Assembly (NCBI GenBank): GCA_963797335.1
Contig: CAWCOU010000006.1
Location: 310,001 to 374,000 of the forward strand
Direction: 5' to 3'
DNA length: 64,000 nucleotides
From: CAWCOU01 sp963797335
Lineage (GTDB): Bacteria > Pseudomonadota > Gammaproteobacteria > JAURND01
Shown: piece after piece, positions 17,238 through 24,945 of the stretch
Position numbering within the stretch: the stretch's first letter is position 1
Layout of the letters: each line of letters starts with the position of its first letter
The notes under the pieces: model-generated
Database searches by the model: none
Seen by the model: only the letters and a program-made list of their open reading frames with translations
Told to the model about the DNA's origin: nothing
Made by a program: the position numbers and the translations under genes

Positions 17238-18524
17238 CTAACCTAAATGAGCAAAGGCTTGCCGACCCGGATAAACTGCCCGACCTTGCAATGCTTGCTC
17301 AATGTATAATAACCGGTTGTACTTAGCGACGCGATCCGACCGGCATAAAGACCCCGTTTTAATTTGCCCAGCCGCGGTGGCAACGGCCAAATCGGCGATG
17401 GTGGTATCCTCCGTTTCGCCGGAACGGTGCGAAATCACGGCGCGGTAGCCATTTTTTTTCGCCAACGCTATGGCGGCTAAGGTTTCGGTCAAGGTGCCAA
17501 TCTGATTGAGTTTGATGAGAATGGCATTGGCAATTTTCTCTTCGATGCCACGCTGGAAAATCACCGGGTTGGTGACAAAGATATCATCACCGACCAGCTG
17601 CACTTGTTGCCCTAACCGTTGCGTCAATTGCGCCCAACCCTGCCAATCGCCCTCACTCATGGCATCTTCGATACTGATAATCGGGTAATTCTTTACCCAT
17701 TGTGCCAAGAAATCGATCATCTGCTCGGATGACAGCTTGCGGTTTTCAGAGCTGAGGTTATAGCAACCCTCTTGATAGAACTCCGAACTGGCCACATCCA
17801 ATCCCAAATAAATGTCTTCGCCTGGGCGATACCCGGCCTTCACAATCGCTTCCAATATCACTTCAATCGCTGCTTCATTGGAAGGTAAATCCGGTGCAAA
17901 ACCGCCTTCATCACCCACGGCAGTGTTCAGGCCGCGCTTTTTCAACACGCCTTTCAAGGCATGGAACACTTCGGCACCGTAGCGCAAGGCTTCAGAAAAA
18001 GTCGGCGCCCCAGCTGGAATTATCATGAATTCTTGTAAATCGACATTATTATCAGCATGTGCACCACCATTGATAATATTCATCTGCGGTACCGGCAATA
18101 CCGTGGCTTCATGACCCGGCGCCAAATACTGATATAACGGTAAATTAACCGATGCAGCTGCGGCTTTGGCTACCGCCAGTGACACCGCCAAAATAGCATT
18201 CGCACCTAAGTTGCCTTTGTTCTCGGTGCCATCCAAATCCAACAGGGTCTGATCTATTTTTGCTTGTTCGGTGGGATTACTACCCAGTAACGCCGATTGG
18301 ATGCGGGTGTTGATGGTCTCTACCGCTTTTTTGACGCCTTTGCCACCGTAACGTTTGGTGTCTTGATCGCGCAATTCCAGTGCTTCTCGTGACCCCGTGG
18401 AAGCGCCGGAAGGCACGCCGGCGTAGCCGATTTTGCCATCGGACAAAGTGACTTCAGCGGCAACGGTGGGGTTACCACGAGAATCTAAAATTTCAAAGCC
18501 TTGGATATGGGTAATTTTTATCAC
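17238..18524 (-). CDS. eno: Enolase
   Basis: This 428-residue glycolytic enzyme converts 2-phosphoglycerate to phosphoenolpyruvate. Visible family marks are 'GVPSGASTGSREALELRD' near 37-54, the His-containing 'INGGAHADNN', 'GDEGGFAPDL' near 205, 'GDDIFVTN' and 'LIKLNQIGTLTE' with the catalytic Lys, and 'SHRSGETEDTTIADLAV'. The start codon is GTG and overlaps the kdsA stop as GTGA. It sits between kdsA and ftsB in the conserved pyrG-kdsA-eno-ftsB order. In many bacteria enolase also docks on RNase E; rne is about 35 kb away in this window. Confidence 0.98.
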   Translation of the reverse strand: MIKITHIQGFEILDSRGNPTVAAEVTLSDGKIGYAGVPSGASTGSREALELRDQDTKRYGGKGVKKAVETINTRIQSALLGSNPTEQAKIDQTLLDLDGTENKGNLGANAILAVSLAVAKAAAASVNLPLYQYLAPGHEATVLPVPQMNIINGGAHADNNVDLQEFMIIPAGAPTFSEALRYGAEVFHALKGVLKKRGLNTAVGDEGGFAPDLPSNEAAIEVILEAIVKAGYRPGEDIYLGLDVASSEFYQEGCYNLSSENRKLSSEQMIDFLAQWVKNYPIISIEDAMSEGDWQGWAQLTQRLGQQVQLVGDDIFVTNPVIFQRGIEEKIANAILIKLNQIGTLTETLAAIALAKKNGYRAVISHRSGETEDTTIADLAVATAAGQIKTGSLCRSDRVAKYNRLLYIEQALQGRAVYPGRQAFAHLG

Positions 18525-19348
18525 AATACAGTTCCTATCTTTTGTTTAACGACATCATCGAGTGCTTTTAATGTCTGTAATAATTCGGCCATTTTAGCTA
18601 ACGGCCATGAATTCGGACCATCGCTCAAGGCTTTGTCCGGATTAGGGTGTGTTTCCATAAAAAGACCGGTAATGCCCACCGCCACCGCGGCGCGTGCTAA
18701 TACCGGAATAAATTCGCGCTGCCCACCGGACTGTTCGCCCTGACCGCCGGGTAATTGTACGGAGTGGGTGGCATCAAATACGACGGGGGTATTATTTTCT
18801 CGCATCACCACTAAAGAGCGCATATCGGTGATTAAATTATTGTATCCGAACGAGACGCCTCGTTCACAGGCCATAATCTGTGAGTTACCCACCGCCCTGG
18901 CTTTGGCAATGACGTGTTTCATATCCCAAGGCGCTAAGAATTGTCCTTTCTTGATATTAACGGGTTTGCCGCAGGCCGCCACTTTTTGAATAAAATTGGT
19001 CTGTCGACAAAGAAATGCGGGGGTTTGTAGCACATCAACGACAGAAGCCACTTCCAGTAAAGGGGTGTCTTCATGAACGTCAGTCAATACCGGCACACCG
19101 ACTTCTCGGCGCACCTTGGCGAGAATCTGTAAGCCTTTTTCCAAACCAAGGCCGCGAAAACTCTGCGCAGAAGAGCGATTGGCTTTATCAAAAGACGATT
19201 TGTAAACGAACGGTATTTGCAAGGTTTCCGTAATATTTTTTAATTCCCAGGCGGTATCTAAGGCGAGTTGCTCGCTCTCAATGACGCAAGGCCCGGCGAT
19301 GAGAAAAAACGGTCGATCTAAGCCAACCTCAAAATGTGCGATTTTCAA
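18521..19348 (-). CDS. kdsA: 3-deoxy-D-manno-octulosonate 8-phosphate synthase
   Basis: This 275-residue enzyme condenses PEP with arabinose 5-phosphate to give KDO-8-phosphate, the first committed step of the inner LPS core sugar. Motifs are 'FLIAGPCVIESEQLALD' near 12-28, 'YKSSFDKANRSS', 'TDVHEDTPL' and 'FMETHPNPDKALSDGPN'. The longest frame adds 47 residues that are really antisense-free read-through of the pyrG end. The family N-terminus (MKIAHFEVG-like) instead points to the TTG at 19348, with GAGAGGTGG just upstream. That start overlaps the end of pyrG by 20 bases. A TTG start here is an inference from alignment and the ribosome site. Confidence 0.94.
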   Translation of the reverse strand: MKIAHFEVGLDRPFFLIAGPCVIESEQLALDTAWELKNITETLQIPFVYKSSFDKANRSSAQSFRGLGLEKGLQILAKVRREVGVPVLTDVHEDTPLLEVASVVDVLQTPAFLCRQTNFIQKVAACGKPVNIKKGQFLAPWDMKHVIAKARAVGNSQIMACERGVSFGYNNLITDMRSLVVMRENNTPVVFDATHSVQLPGGQGEQSGGQREFIPVLARAAVAVGITGLFMETHPNPDKALSDGPNSWPLAKMAELLQTLKALDDVVKQKIGTVL

Positions 19349-20987
19349 CGACCACCTCTCCCCGTTGATGTACAGCTGCCTTGGCAGCTTCAATAAAACC
19401 AGAAAATAAGGGATGTCCGTCTCTGGGCGTCGAGGTAAATTCTGGGTGGAATTGGCAGCCCACATACCACGGGTGATTGGGCAACTCAATCATTTCAACC
19501 AAATGGCCGTCGACCGAATAACCAGAAACCTTCAACCCCGCCTCCAGCAAGGGTGGCAGTAAACTATTGTTGACTTCGTAGCGGTGACGGTGACGCTCCG
19601 TGATTTCCTCTTTCTGGTAGAGTTTTCTGGCCAACGAACCCTTGACCAACTGACACAGTTGACCACCTAAACGCATACTGCCGCCCATTTCGCCATTCTG
19701 TTGACGTTTCTCTACCTTGCCTTCGCGGTCCAACCATTCCGTCACTAACGCTATTACCGGGTTGGCGGTCGTCGGGTCAAATTCGGTGCTGTTCGCACCA
19801 GCGAGGCCGGCCACGTGTCTGGCGTATTCGATGATGGCAATCTGCATACCCAGACAAATCCCCAAATAAGGCACGCCTTTTTCACGCGCATACCGAGCCG
19901 CTAGAATTTTACCTTCGATGCCACGAATGCCGAAACCGCCCGGCACTAAGATGGCATCGACATGGGCTAATAATTCGTAGCCTTTCTGTTCTAAAGCGAC
20001 TGCATCCACGTAACAGACTTCGACCCGCGTGTGGGTATGCAAGCCGGCGTGCGTTAAGGCTTCTGATAAGGATTTATACGAATCGGTGAGGTTGGTGTAT
20101 TTGCCGACCATGGCAATTTTCACCGTGGCCTTGGGATGGCGATACGCCTCGACCACTTGCTGCCATTCGTGCAGATCGGCAGCGGGGGCAGATAAATCCA
20201 GTTTCTCAATCACTAAATTATCCATCCCTTGCTCAGAGAGTAATTCGGGGATGGCGTAGATCGGGTTGGTGTCTGGCAAGGAAAATACGCCGCGCTCTTC
20301 GACGTTAGTAAATAAGGCAATTTTAGCGCGATCATCCGCTGCTAATGTTTTTTCCGATCGACAAACTAACAGATCAGGCTGAATACCAATCGAGCGTAGT
20401 TCTTTGACGGAATGCTGGGTCGGTTTAGTTTTCGTTTCACCGGTGGTGGCGATATATGGCACCAAGGTTAAATGAATGAACAAGGTCTGTTTAACACCCA
20501 ATTCAATGCGCATCTGACGAATCGCTTCCAAAAATGGCAGTGATTCAATGTCACCGACGGTGCCCCCGATTTCCACCAGGGCGATATCGACCGCATCAGC
20601 GCCTTCTTTGATTTTGCGCTTAATTTCATCGGTGATATGCGGAATGACTTGAACTGTAGCGCCTAAGTAGTCGCCCCGACGTTCTTTTTGAATGACATCC
20701 GCATACACCCTACCCGTGGTAAAATTATTACGTCGGGACATGGTGGTGCGAATAAATCGTTCGTAATGCCCTAGATCAAGGTCGGTTTCCGCCCCATCCT
20801 CGGTGACAAACACTTCACCGTGCTGAAACGGGCTCATGGTGCCTGGATCGACATTGATGTAAGGATCCAACTTAATCAGGGTAACTTTAAGACCTCGCGC
20901 TTCCAGAATAGCGCCTAGAGAGGCGGAGGTAATACCTTTGCCCAGAGAGGAAACGACTCCCCCGGTAATGAAAACATAGCGCGTCAT
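19329..20987 (-). CDS. pyrG: CTP synthase
   Basis: This 552-residue enzyme aminates UTP to CTP using glutamine and ATP. The N-terminal synthetase domain starts 'FITGGVVSSLGKGITSASLG' with the P-loop and has 'DPGTMSPFQHGEVFVTEDG' near 42-60. The C-terminal class I glutamine amidotransferase has the nucleophile in 'YLGICLGMQIAII' near 376-388 and the His/Glu pair in 'HPEFTSTP' near 518. The length is as in E. coli (545). It is first in the pyrG-kdsA-eno-ftsB cluster, 41 bases after tilS. Confidence 0.98.
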   Translation of the reverse strand: MTRYVFITGGVVSSLGKGITSASLGAILEARGLKVTLIKLDPYINVDPGTMSPFQHGEVFVTEDGAETDLDLGHYERFIRTTMSRRNNFTTGRVYADVIQKERRGDYLGATVQVIPHITDEIKRKIKEGADAVDIALVEIGGTVGDIESLPFLEAIRQMRIELGVKQTLFIHLTLVPYIATTGETKTKPTQHSVKELRSIGIQPDLLVCRSEKTLAADDRAKIALFTNVEERGVFSLPDTNPIYAIPELLSEQGMDNLVIEKLDLSAPAADLHEWQQVVEAYRHPKATVKIAMVGKYTNLTDSYKSLSEALTHAGLHTHTRVEVCYVDAVALEQKGYELLAHVDAILVPGGFGIRGIEGKILAARYAREKGVPYLGICLGMQIAIIEYARHVAGLAGANSTEFDPTTANPVIALVTEWLDREGKVEKRQQNGEMGGSMRLGGQLCQLVKGSLARKLYQKEEITERHRHRYEVNNSLLPPLLEAGLKVSGYSVDGHLVEMIELPNHPWYVGCQFHPEFTSTPRDGHPLFSGFIEAAKAAVHQRGEVVVENRTF

Positions 20988-21028
20988 AGTGATTGGATCC
21001 CGGTTATTTGAATGGGTTGGTATGCTTG

Positions 21029-22360
21029 TTAGTAACCGGGATTAAATTCTACCAGCATGCGCCAACCCCGTCTATCATCACTCACAGAATATTGCGCGGC
21101 TGTTGCCAAATCGCCAACAGCCACTAAACAATCGTTGAGGTAAATCAAGGGTATAAAGTCTCGGCGCCAAGGGGGCACTTGCCATTCATGCAGTAATTTT
21201 TTTAAGGGATGGGATCCGCATCGACCGGCGGGATGGAAGCGCTCCCCGCCTCGGCGAAAACACACGGTGAGTTGGCTACCCGCAGGGATAAGTAATCCGG
21301 AATCATTGACCTGCTCTGCAGAAAGCGTACCGACGCCGGGCAGAGTGAGTGGTTGTGAACCATCCCAGGTGGTTTCCCAATCGCGATTTGGCGGTGTTGA
21401 GGGCAGCGGCAGCGCGTATAAATGATCTAAATAGCGTCGGATGATCCATTTCCCCCAACGCAATTGCGGGTTAGCATCGTGACGTGCGTGTAATACTTCG
21501 TCTTGGATACGCGCCACTGTGGCGCTGCCAGGCATTTTGCCTTGTCGGCTGAGTAACCAATAACGAAGCACGTTTTTCTGGCGATAGGGAGTAAGTTGCT
21601 TTAATGCAGTTATGGCCAGCGTGCCTGGCACTGCACCTGAAACCGCTGTTTGATCTTCTGCTGCTAACTCGGCGAGTAATGTCTCAGCCTCGACGCAATG
21701 TTGCGCCGTACGCGCGACGGTGGTGTTCATTTCCGGCCATCGTTCAGCAAGCAACGGCATGACTTTTCGGCGTAGGTAATTGCGATCGAACCGGAGGTCG
21801 GCATTGCTTTCATCCTCCACACAAACTAAGCCGTGCTGTTGGGCATAGGCGTGCAAGTCGTGTCGCGTTTGATTTAAAAATGGCCTAACCAATAACCCGG
21901 CACCAAAAGGAATAATCTGCGGCATGGCTGCCAGCCCTTTCACACCCGCACCCCGCAGTAATTGCAATAATACCGTTTCGGATTGGTCGTCGCTGTGATG
22001 CGCCAATAGCAGCGCAGCATTTGCCGGCAGAACTCGCCGAAAGGTTTGATATCGTAAGTCACGCGCCACTTCTTCCAAGCTGCGGCGATGGCTGTGCTCC
22101 CGCACGGGGATTTTTTCAATCTGGCAAGCGACGTTTAATTCATTACAAACACGAAGGCAATGCTCACTCCATTGATCTGCCTGCGGACTTAAACCGTGGT
22201 GAATATGAATAGCCCTCAGCTCCAGAGCGGGGTCCTTTTCGCAAAAACCCGCCAGCGCATGCAACAACACATGCGAATCCAACCCGCCACTATACGCCAC
22301 CCAACATTGAGTTGTTCTGAGCTGGCCTAACATTTGATATACTAATTCCACGTCGATCAT
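21029..22360 (-). CDS. tilS: tRNA(Ile)-lysidine synthase
   Basis: This 443-residue enzyme puts lysine on C34 of tRNA-Ile(CAU), changing its codon from AUG to AUA. The N-type ATP pyrophosphatase motif 'YSGGLDSHVLLH' is near 24-35. The catalytic region has 'AHHSDDQSETVLLQLLRG' and 'RPFLNQTR'. The C-terminal substrate domain includes 'RRGGERFHPAGR'. I used the ATG at 22360; the frame extends to a TTG at 22384. A copy of the first codons plus upstream DNA appears at 23570-23693, on the far side of the Fic module. Confidence 0.93.
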   Translation of the reverse strand: MIDVELVYQMLGQLRTTQCWVAYSGGLDSHVLLHALAGFCEKDPALELRAIHIHHGLSPQADQWSEHCLRVCNELNVACQIEKIPVREHSHRRSLEEVARDLRYQTFRRVLPANAALLLAHHSDDQSETVLLQLLRGAGVKGLAAMPQIIPFGAGLLVRPFLNQTRHDLHAYAQQHGLVCVEDESNADLRFDRNYLRRKVMPLLAERWPEMNTTVARTAQHCVEAETLLAELAAEDQTAVSGAVPGTLAITALKQLTPYRQKNVLRYWLLSRQGKMPGSATVARIQDEVLHARHDANPQLRWGKWIIRRYLDHLYALPLPSTPPNRDWETTWDGSQPLTLPGVGTLSAEQVNDSGLLIPAGSQLTVCFRRGGERFHPAGRCGSHPLKKLLHEWQVPPWRRDFIPLIYLNDCLVAVGDLATAAQYSVSDDRRGWRMLVEFNPGY

Positions 22361-22398
22361 ACTTAAAATACCTGCTTTGCCCAAGGCCTCACTTTATG

Positions 22399-22464
22399 GT
22401 AACTGCTCGCACGTCGTCCCGCGGCTTGTCCGCGGGATGACGGAGTTGAGGGGTGAGCAGTTAC
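22399..22464. repeat. Short palindromic element with GTAACTGCTC inverted ends
   Basis: This 66-bp element is bounded by perfect 10-base inverted ends, GTAACTGCTC and GAGCAGTTAC. Inside is the hairpin CCCGCGGCTTGTCCGCGGG. The same core recurs at 23693, in the Sel1 spacers, at 56012 and within the MITE at 56789, so it is a dispersed family. It separates tilS from fic, and its right end touches the fic stop codon. Confidence 0.85.
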
Positions 22465-23175
22465 TTATTCCGTGAATATTTTAGAAGAATTTTTTTCCAT
22501 CTGTGCGTTAATTCCAATAACGGATTGATTATTTTTATTTATTGTAGATTTGGTGCAAGAATAATTTAAAGCCTTTTGAAATATATTAATAAACAGAGTA
22601 GGACGCCCAATATCGAAAGACACGATACTATCTATATCATCCATTCGACTCTGCATGGAAGCTTTTACCATTTCTTTATCCGTAGCTACACGTAAATCAA
22701 GACTATGGCCTGCTTGCTTAGCAAGCTGCTCAATAAAAAGCCGCTGGACGCGTCCATTACCTTCGCGAAATGGATGGATAGCATTGATGGCATTAAAATA
22801 TAATGCCGCACGCTCTGTAAATTCAAAGGGGTTCAGATTATTAAGGTGATTTTCTTTTTGAAGCTGATTAAAAAGCCAGTGAGATACTCGCCTGATATCC
22901 TGAGCGCAAGAAAATGGAATTAATTTGCTAATATTGACAGTTCTTATTTCTCCAGCAAATGGATAAACATCTTGGAATAAGTATCTGTGTATTTCTCTGA
23001 GGTGATTTAGGTCGAAATAACCTTCAATAGATTTTTCACGCCATTCGATTTCACGGGCAGCAGTGAGGGTAGCATCCGCAACATCCAGTTCTTTTTGATT
23101 TTTTATCCCAAGTTTATTTTCAAGTACATCAATATCAGGCCAAAAGTAGGGGTCACGCCACTTTGGATTGGTCAT
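22465..23175 (-). CDS. Fic-domain protein (probable AMP-transferase toxin)
   Basis: This 236-residue protein has an intact Fic active site 'HPFREGNGRVQR' near 140-151, matching H-x-F-x-D/E-G-N-G-R-x-x-R. Fic enzymes usually transfer AMP from ATP to a Ser, Thr or Tyr of a target; some transfer other nucleotides. Upstream 'FAGEIRTVNISK' fits the target-binding flap. The C-terminal 60 residues are Asn/Lys/Ser-rich and not recognised. I chose the ATG at 23175, preceded by AGAGG. It overlaps the antitoxin gene by 23 bases, as in VbhA/VbhT-type pairs. The target and whether it acts in the cell or on a host are unknown. Confidence 0.9.
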   Translation of the reverse strand: MTNPKWRDPYFWPDIDVLENKLGIKNQKELDVADATLTAAREIEWREKSIEGYFDLNHLREIHRYLFQDVYPFAGEIRTVNISKLIPFSCAQDIRRVSHWLFNQLQKENHLNNLNPFEFTERAALYFNAINAIHPFREGNGRVQRLFIEQLAKQAGHSLDLRVATDKEMVKASMQSRMDDIDSIVSFDIGRPTLFINIFQKALNYSCTKSTINKNNQSVIGINAQMEKNSSKIFTE

Positions 23176-23353
23176 CTTGCTGCCTCTTGTAATGGGCATT
23201 AAGTTTTTTAACCAAGGTTTCAGAGGTTATTTGACCCTTGACATAAGACTCAATCAAGCTCATACCTAATGGGGAAGGACATAAACCTTCCAAGCGTTGA
23301 TTATTGAGGACTTTTTCAACTATTTCACGACGCTCAGCTGCTGTTTTTGACAT
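23153..23353 (-). CDS. VbhA-like antitoxin of the Fic module
   Basis: This 66-residue protein is encoded just upstream of and overlapping fic. It looks like the small helical class I Fic inhibitors that block the ATP site with a (S/T)-x-x-x-E-(G/N) helix. The corresponding stretch here is 'NNQRLEGLCPS' at about 17-27. The Glu and Gly are present, but the Ser/Thr position is Asn. After it comes 'GMSLIESYVKGQITSETL', also typical of VbhA-type proteins. The start follows AGGGGTCAG. Confidence 0.82.
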   Translation of the reverse strand: MSKTAAERREIVEKVLNNQRLEGLCPSPLGMSLIESYVKGQITSETLVKKLNAHYKRQQDDQSKVA

Positions 23354-23533
23354 GTCTGACCCCTGATGTCAGGTAAAAATGGGATGGTGAAAATGTACTA
23401 CTTTAATTATATTTTACCATAATATCGATTAGATATCGAGTTTCGGGACACTAGCATAACCGATCAGCATCGCTGTTTCCTATATTAATACCCAACTGAA
23501 ATAAGGAGACGGCTTAAAATCACCCTCTCCCTA

Positions 23534-23566
23534 ACCCTCCCCCATCAAAGGGGGAAGGGATTTTTT
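23534..23566 (+). terminator. Hairpin with T-run, terminator-like
   Basis: CCCTCCCCC and GGGGGAAGGG surround a short loop and are followed by six T on the plus strand. No plus-strand gene ends here, and similar C/G-rich hairpins are common dispersed repeats, so it may be a repeat fragment rather than a working terminator. Confidence 0.4.
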
Positions 23567-23569
23567 GAA

Positions 23570-23668
23570 TTATTCAACAACGCGATCTAACCCGCCACAA
23601 TACGCCACCCAACATTGAGTTGTTCTGAGCTGGCCTAACATTTGATATACTAATTCCACGTCGATCAT
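23570..23668 (-). pseudogene. Fragment of a duplicated tilS 5' end
   Basis: Translation gives the TilS N-terminus (MIDVELVYQMLGQL and on to 'WVAYCGGLD'), then leaves the TilS sequence and stops. The P-loop Ser has become Cys. The upstream flank (23669-23772) also copies the tilS upstream region, including the palindromic element. So about 190 bp of the tilS start is present twice, on either side of the Fic module. Confidence 0.9.
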
Positions 23669-23692
23669 ACTTAAATACCTACTTTGCCCATG

Positions 23693-23772
23693 GTAACTGC
23701 TCGCACGTCGTCCCGCGGTTTGCCCTCGGGACGACGAAGTTGGGGGTTGGGGGTTGGGCGGTAGGCAGTTAC
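23693..23772. repeat. Second copy of the GTAACTGC-ended palindromic element
   Basis: It starts GTAACTGCTCGCACGTCGTC like the copy at 22399 and ends GTAGGCAGTTAC. The inner hairpin has decayed (CCCGCGGTTTGCCCTCGGG). The end variant GTAGGCAGTTAC is the one seen in the Sel1 spacers. Confidence 0.8.
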
Positions 23773-23777
23773 TTCTT

Positions 23778-24938
23778 ATGTTAGGAATACTAAGGTTGGA
23801 TGCCAATTATTTACAAGCCACGGGTCTAAACGACCGTTTTCACGGACAAGGTTTGTCGTTTGCTGAGTATATTACCCAAACTCAAGCCATGATAACCCAA
23901 GTTCGCTGCGATGGGCACTCAGCCCATGCCGCTGACATTCTGCAAATGAACAGTCCATTCGATTGGAAGCCCGGGAATGAATCCACGCAAACGCCCAAAC
24001 GTGGAGTGTTACTCATTCACGGCCTCTACGATTCCCCGTTTAGTTTAATGGAGATTGGCCGGCATTTACTAGCACAGGGATTTTGGGTACGCGCGGTGTT
24101 ATTACCAGGCCATGGCACGGTGCCGGGTGATTTACTCTCGATGCATTATTCCGAATGGTTAAAGGCGGTGGATTATGGAATTGATTCCTTCCCACCCTTG
24201 GATGAGCTTTGGCTGGCCGGATTCTCAGTCGGTGGTTCCCTAGTAATTAATGCGGCTTTGCGACACCCTAGCATCACCGGATTAATGCTGTTCTCTCCCG
24301 CCCTGCAGTTGATTGAACGGCGCTTAGCCCGACTGGCGCATTGGCATTCGCTCATCAGCTGGGCCTGGCCAGCTGCTAAGTGGTATCAACGCTGCCCGCA
24401 AACAAACTGGGTGAAGTATCAATCGTATGCGTTTAATGCCGCTTATCAGGCTTATGCTTTAATTCGAGATACACAACAATTATTGGATCGCTATACCCTG
24501 CCCCAGCCCATTTTTATAGCTCAATCCGCTGATGATGAAACGGTAACATGCACCGGAACGCTGGATTTTTTTAACAAACTCAACAACCCAGACAGTCGTT
24601 TACTTTTGTACCAACGCGAAGCAAAAGCCAATACAGACCCACGCATTGAAACCCGCACCAGTTATTTTCCTGAACAAAAAATTTTGGATTTTTCCCATGT
24701 TTGCCTGCCGTTTTCACCCGATAATTTTTATTATGGTGAACATGGTCAATTTCGGGATTTTTCGCATTACCCCCATTGCGTTCTTAAGCAACAGGGGAAT
24801 GCTGTTTTTCTAGGCAGTGTCCATCGTAAAAACCTGGCGCAGCATGTTATGCAACGACTGACTTATAATCCCGATTTTGCATCGATGCTGGCGAGGATGG
24901 ATGCATTTTTAATGCGTTTATCCCGGGATTGGAGATAG
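23778..24938 (+). CDS. Alpha/beta-hydrolase, carboxylesterase or monoacylglycerol lipase type
   Basis: This protein of about 386 residues has the alpha/beta-hydrolase core. 'GVLLIHGLYDSPFSLMEIG' near 80 provides the oxyanion region and 'LPGHGTVPGDL' follows. The nucleophile elbow 'AGFSVGGSL' has Ser near 150, the acid is probable in 'QSADDETV' near 256, and the His is in 'GSVHRKNLA' near 350. No signal peptide is seen. The frame can begin at a TTG at 23754 inside the palindromic element. I took the first ATG at 23778, but it has no clear ribosome site, so the original start may have been lost when the upstream duplication arose. The substrate is unknown. Confidence 0.75.
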   Translation: MLGILRLDANYLQATGLNDRFHGQGLSFAEYITQTQAMITQVRCDGHSAHAADILQMNSPFDWKPGNESTQTPKRGVLLIHGLYDSPFSLMEIGRHLLAQGFWVRAVLLPGHGTVPGDLLSMHYSEWLKAVDYGIDSFPPLDELWLAGFSVGGSLVINAALRHPSITGLMLFSPALQLIERRLARLAHWHSLISWAWPAAKWYQRCPQTNWVKYQSYAFNAAYQAYALIRDTQQLLDRYTLPQPIFIAQSADDETVTCTGTLDFFNKLNNPDSRLLLYQREAKANTDPRIETRTSYFPEQKILDFSHVCLPFSPDNFYYGEHGQFRDFSHYPHCVLKQQGNAVFLGSVHRKNLAQHVMQRLTYNPDFASMLARMDAFLMRLSRDWR

Positions 24939-24945
24939 TAATTGC

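Noticed and set aside
19349..19489. N-terminal extension of the kdsA reading frame (47 residues)
   Set aside because: It overlaps the conserved end of pyrG, has no match to the KdsA family start and lacks a ribosome site at its first codon.
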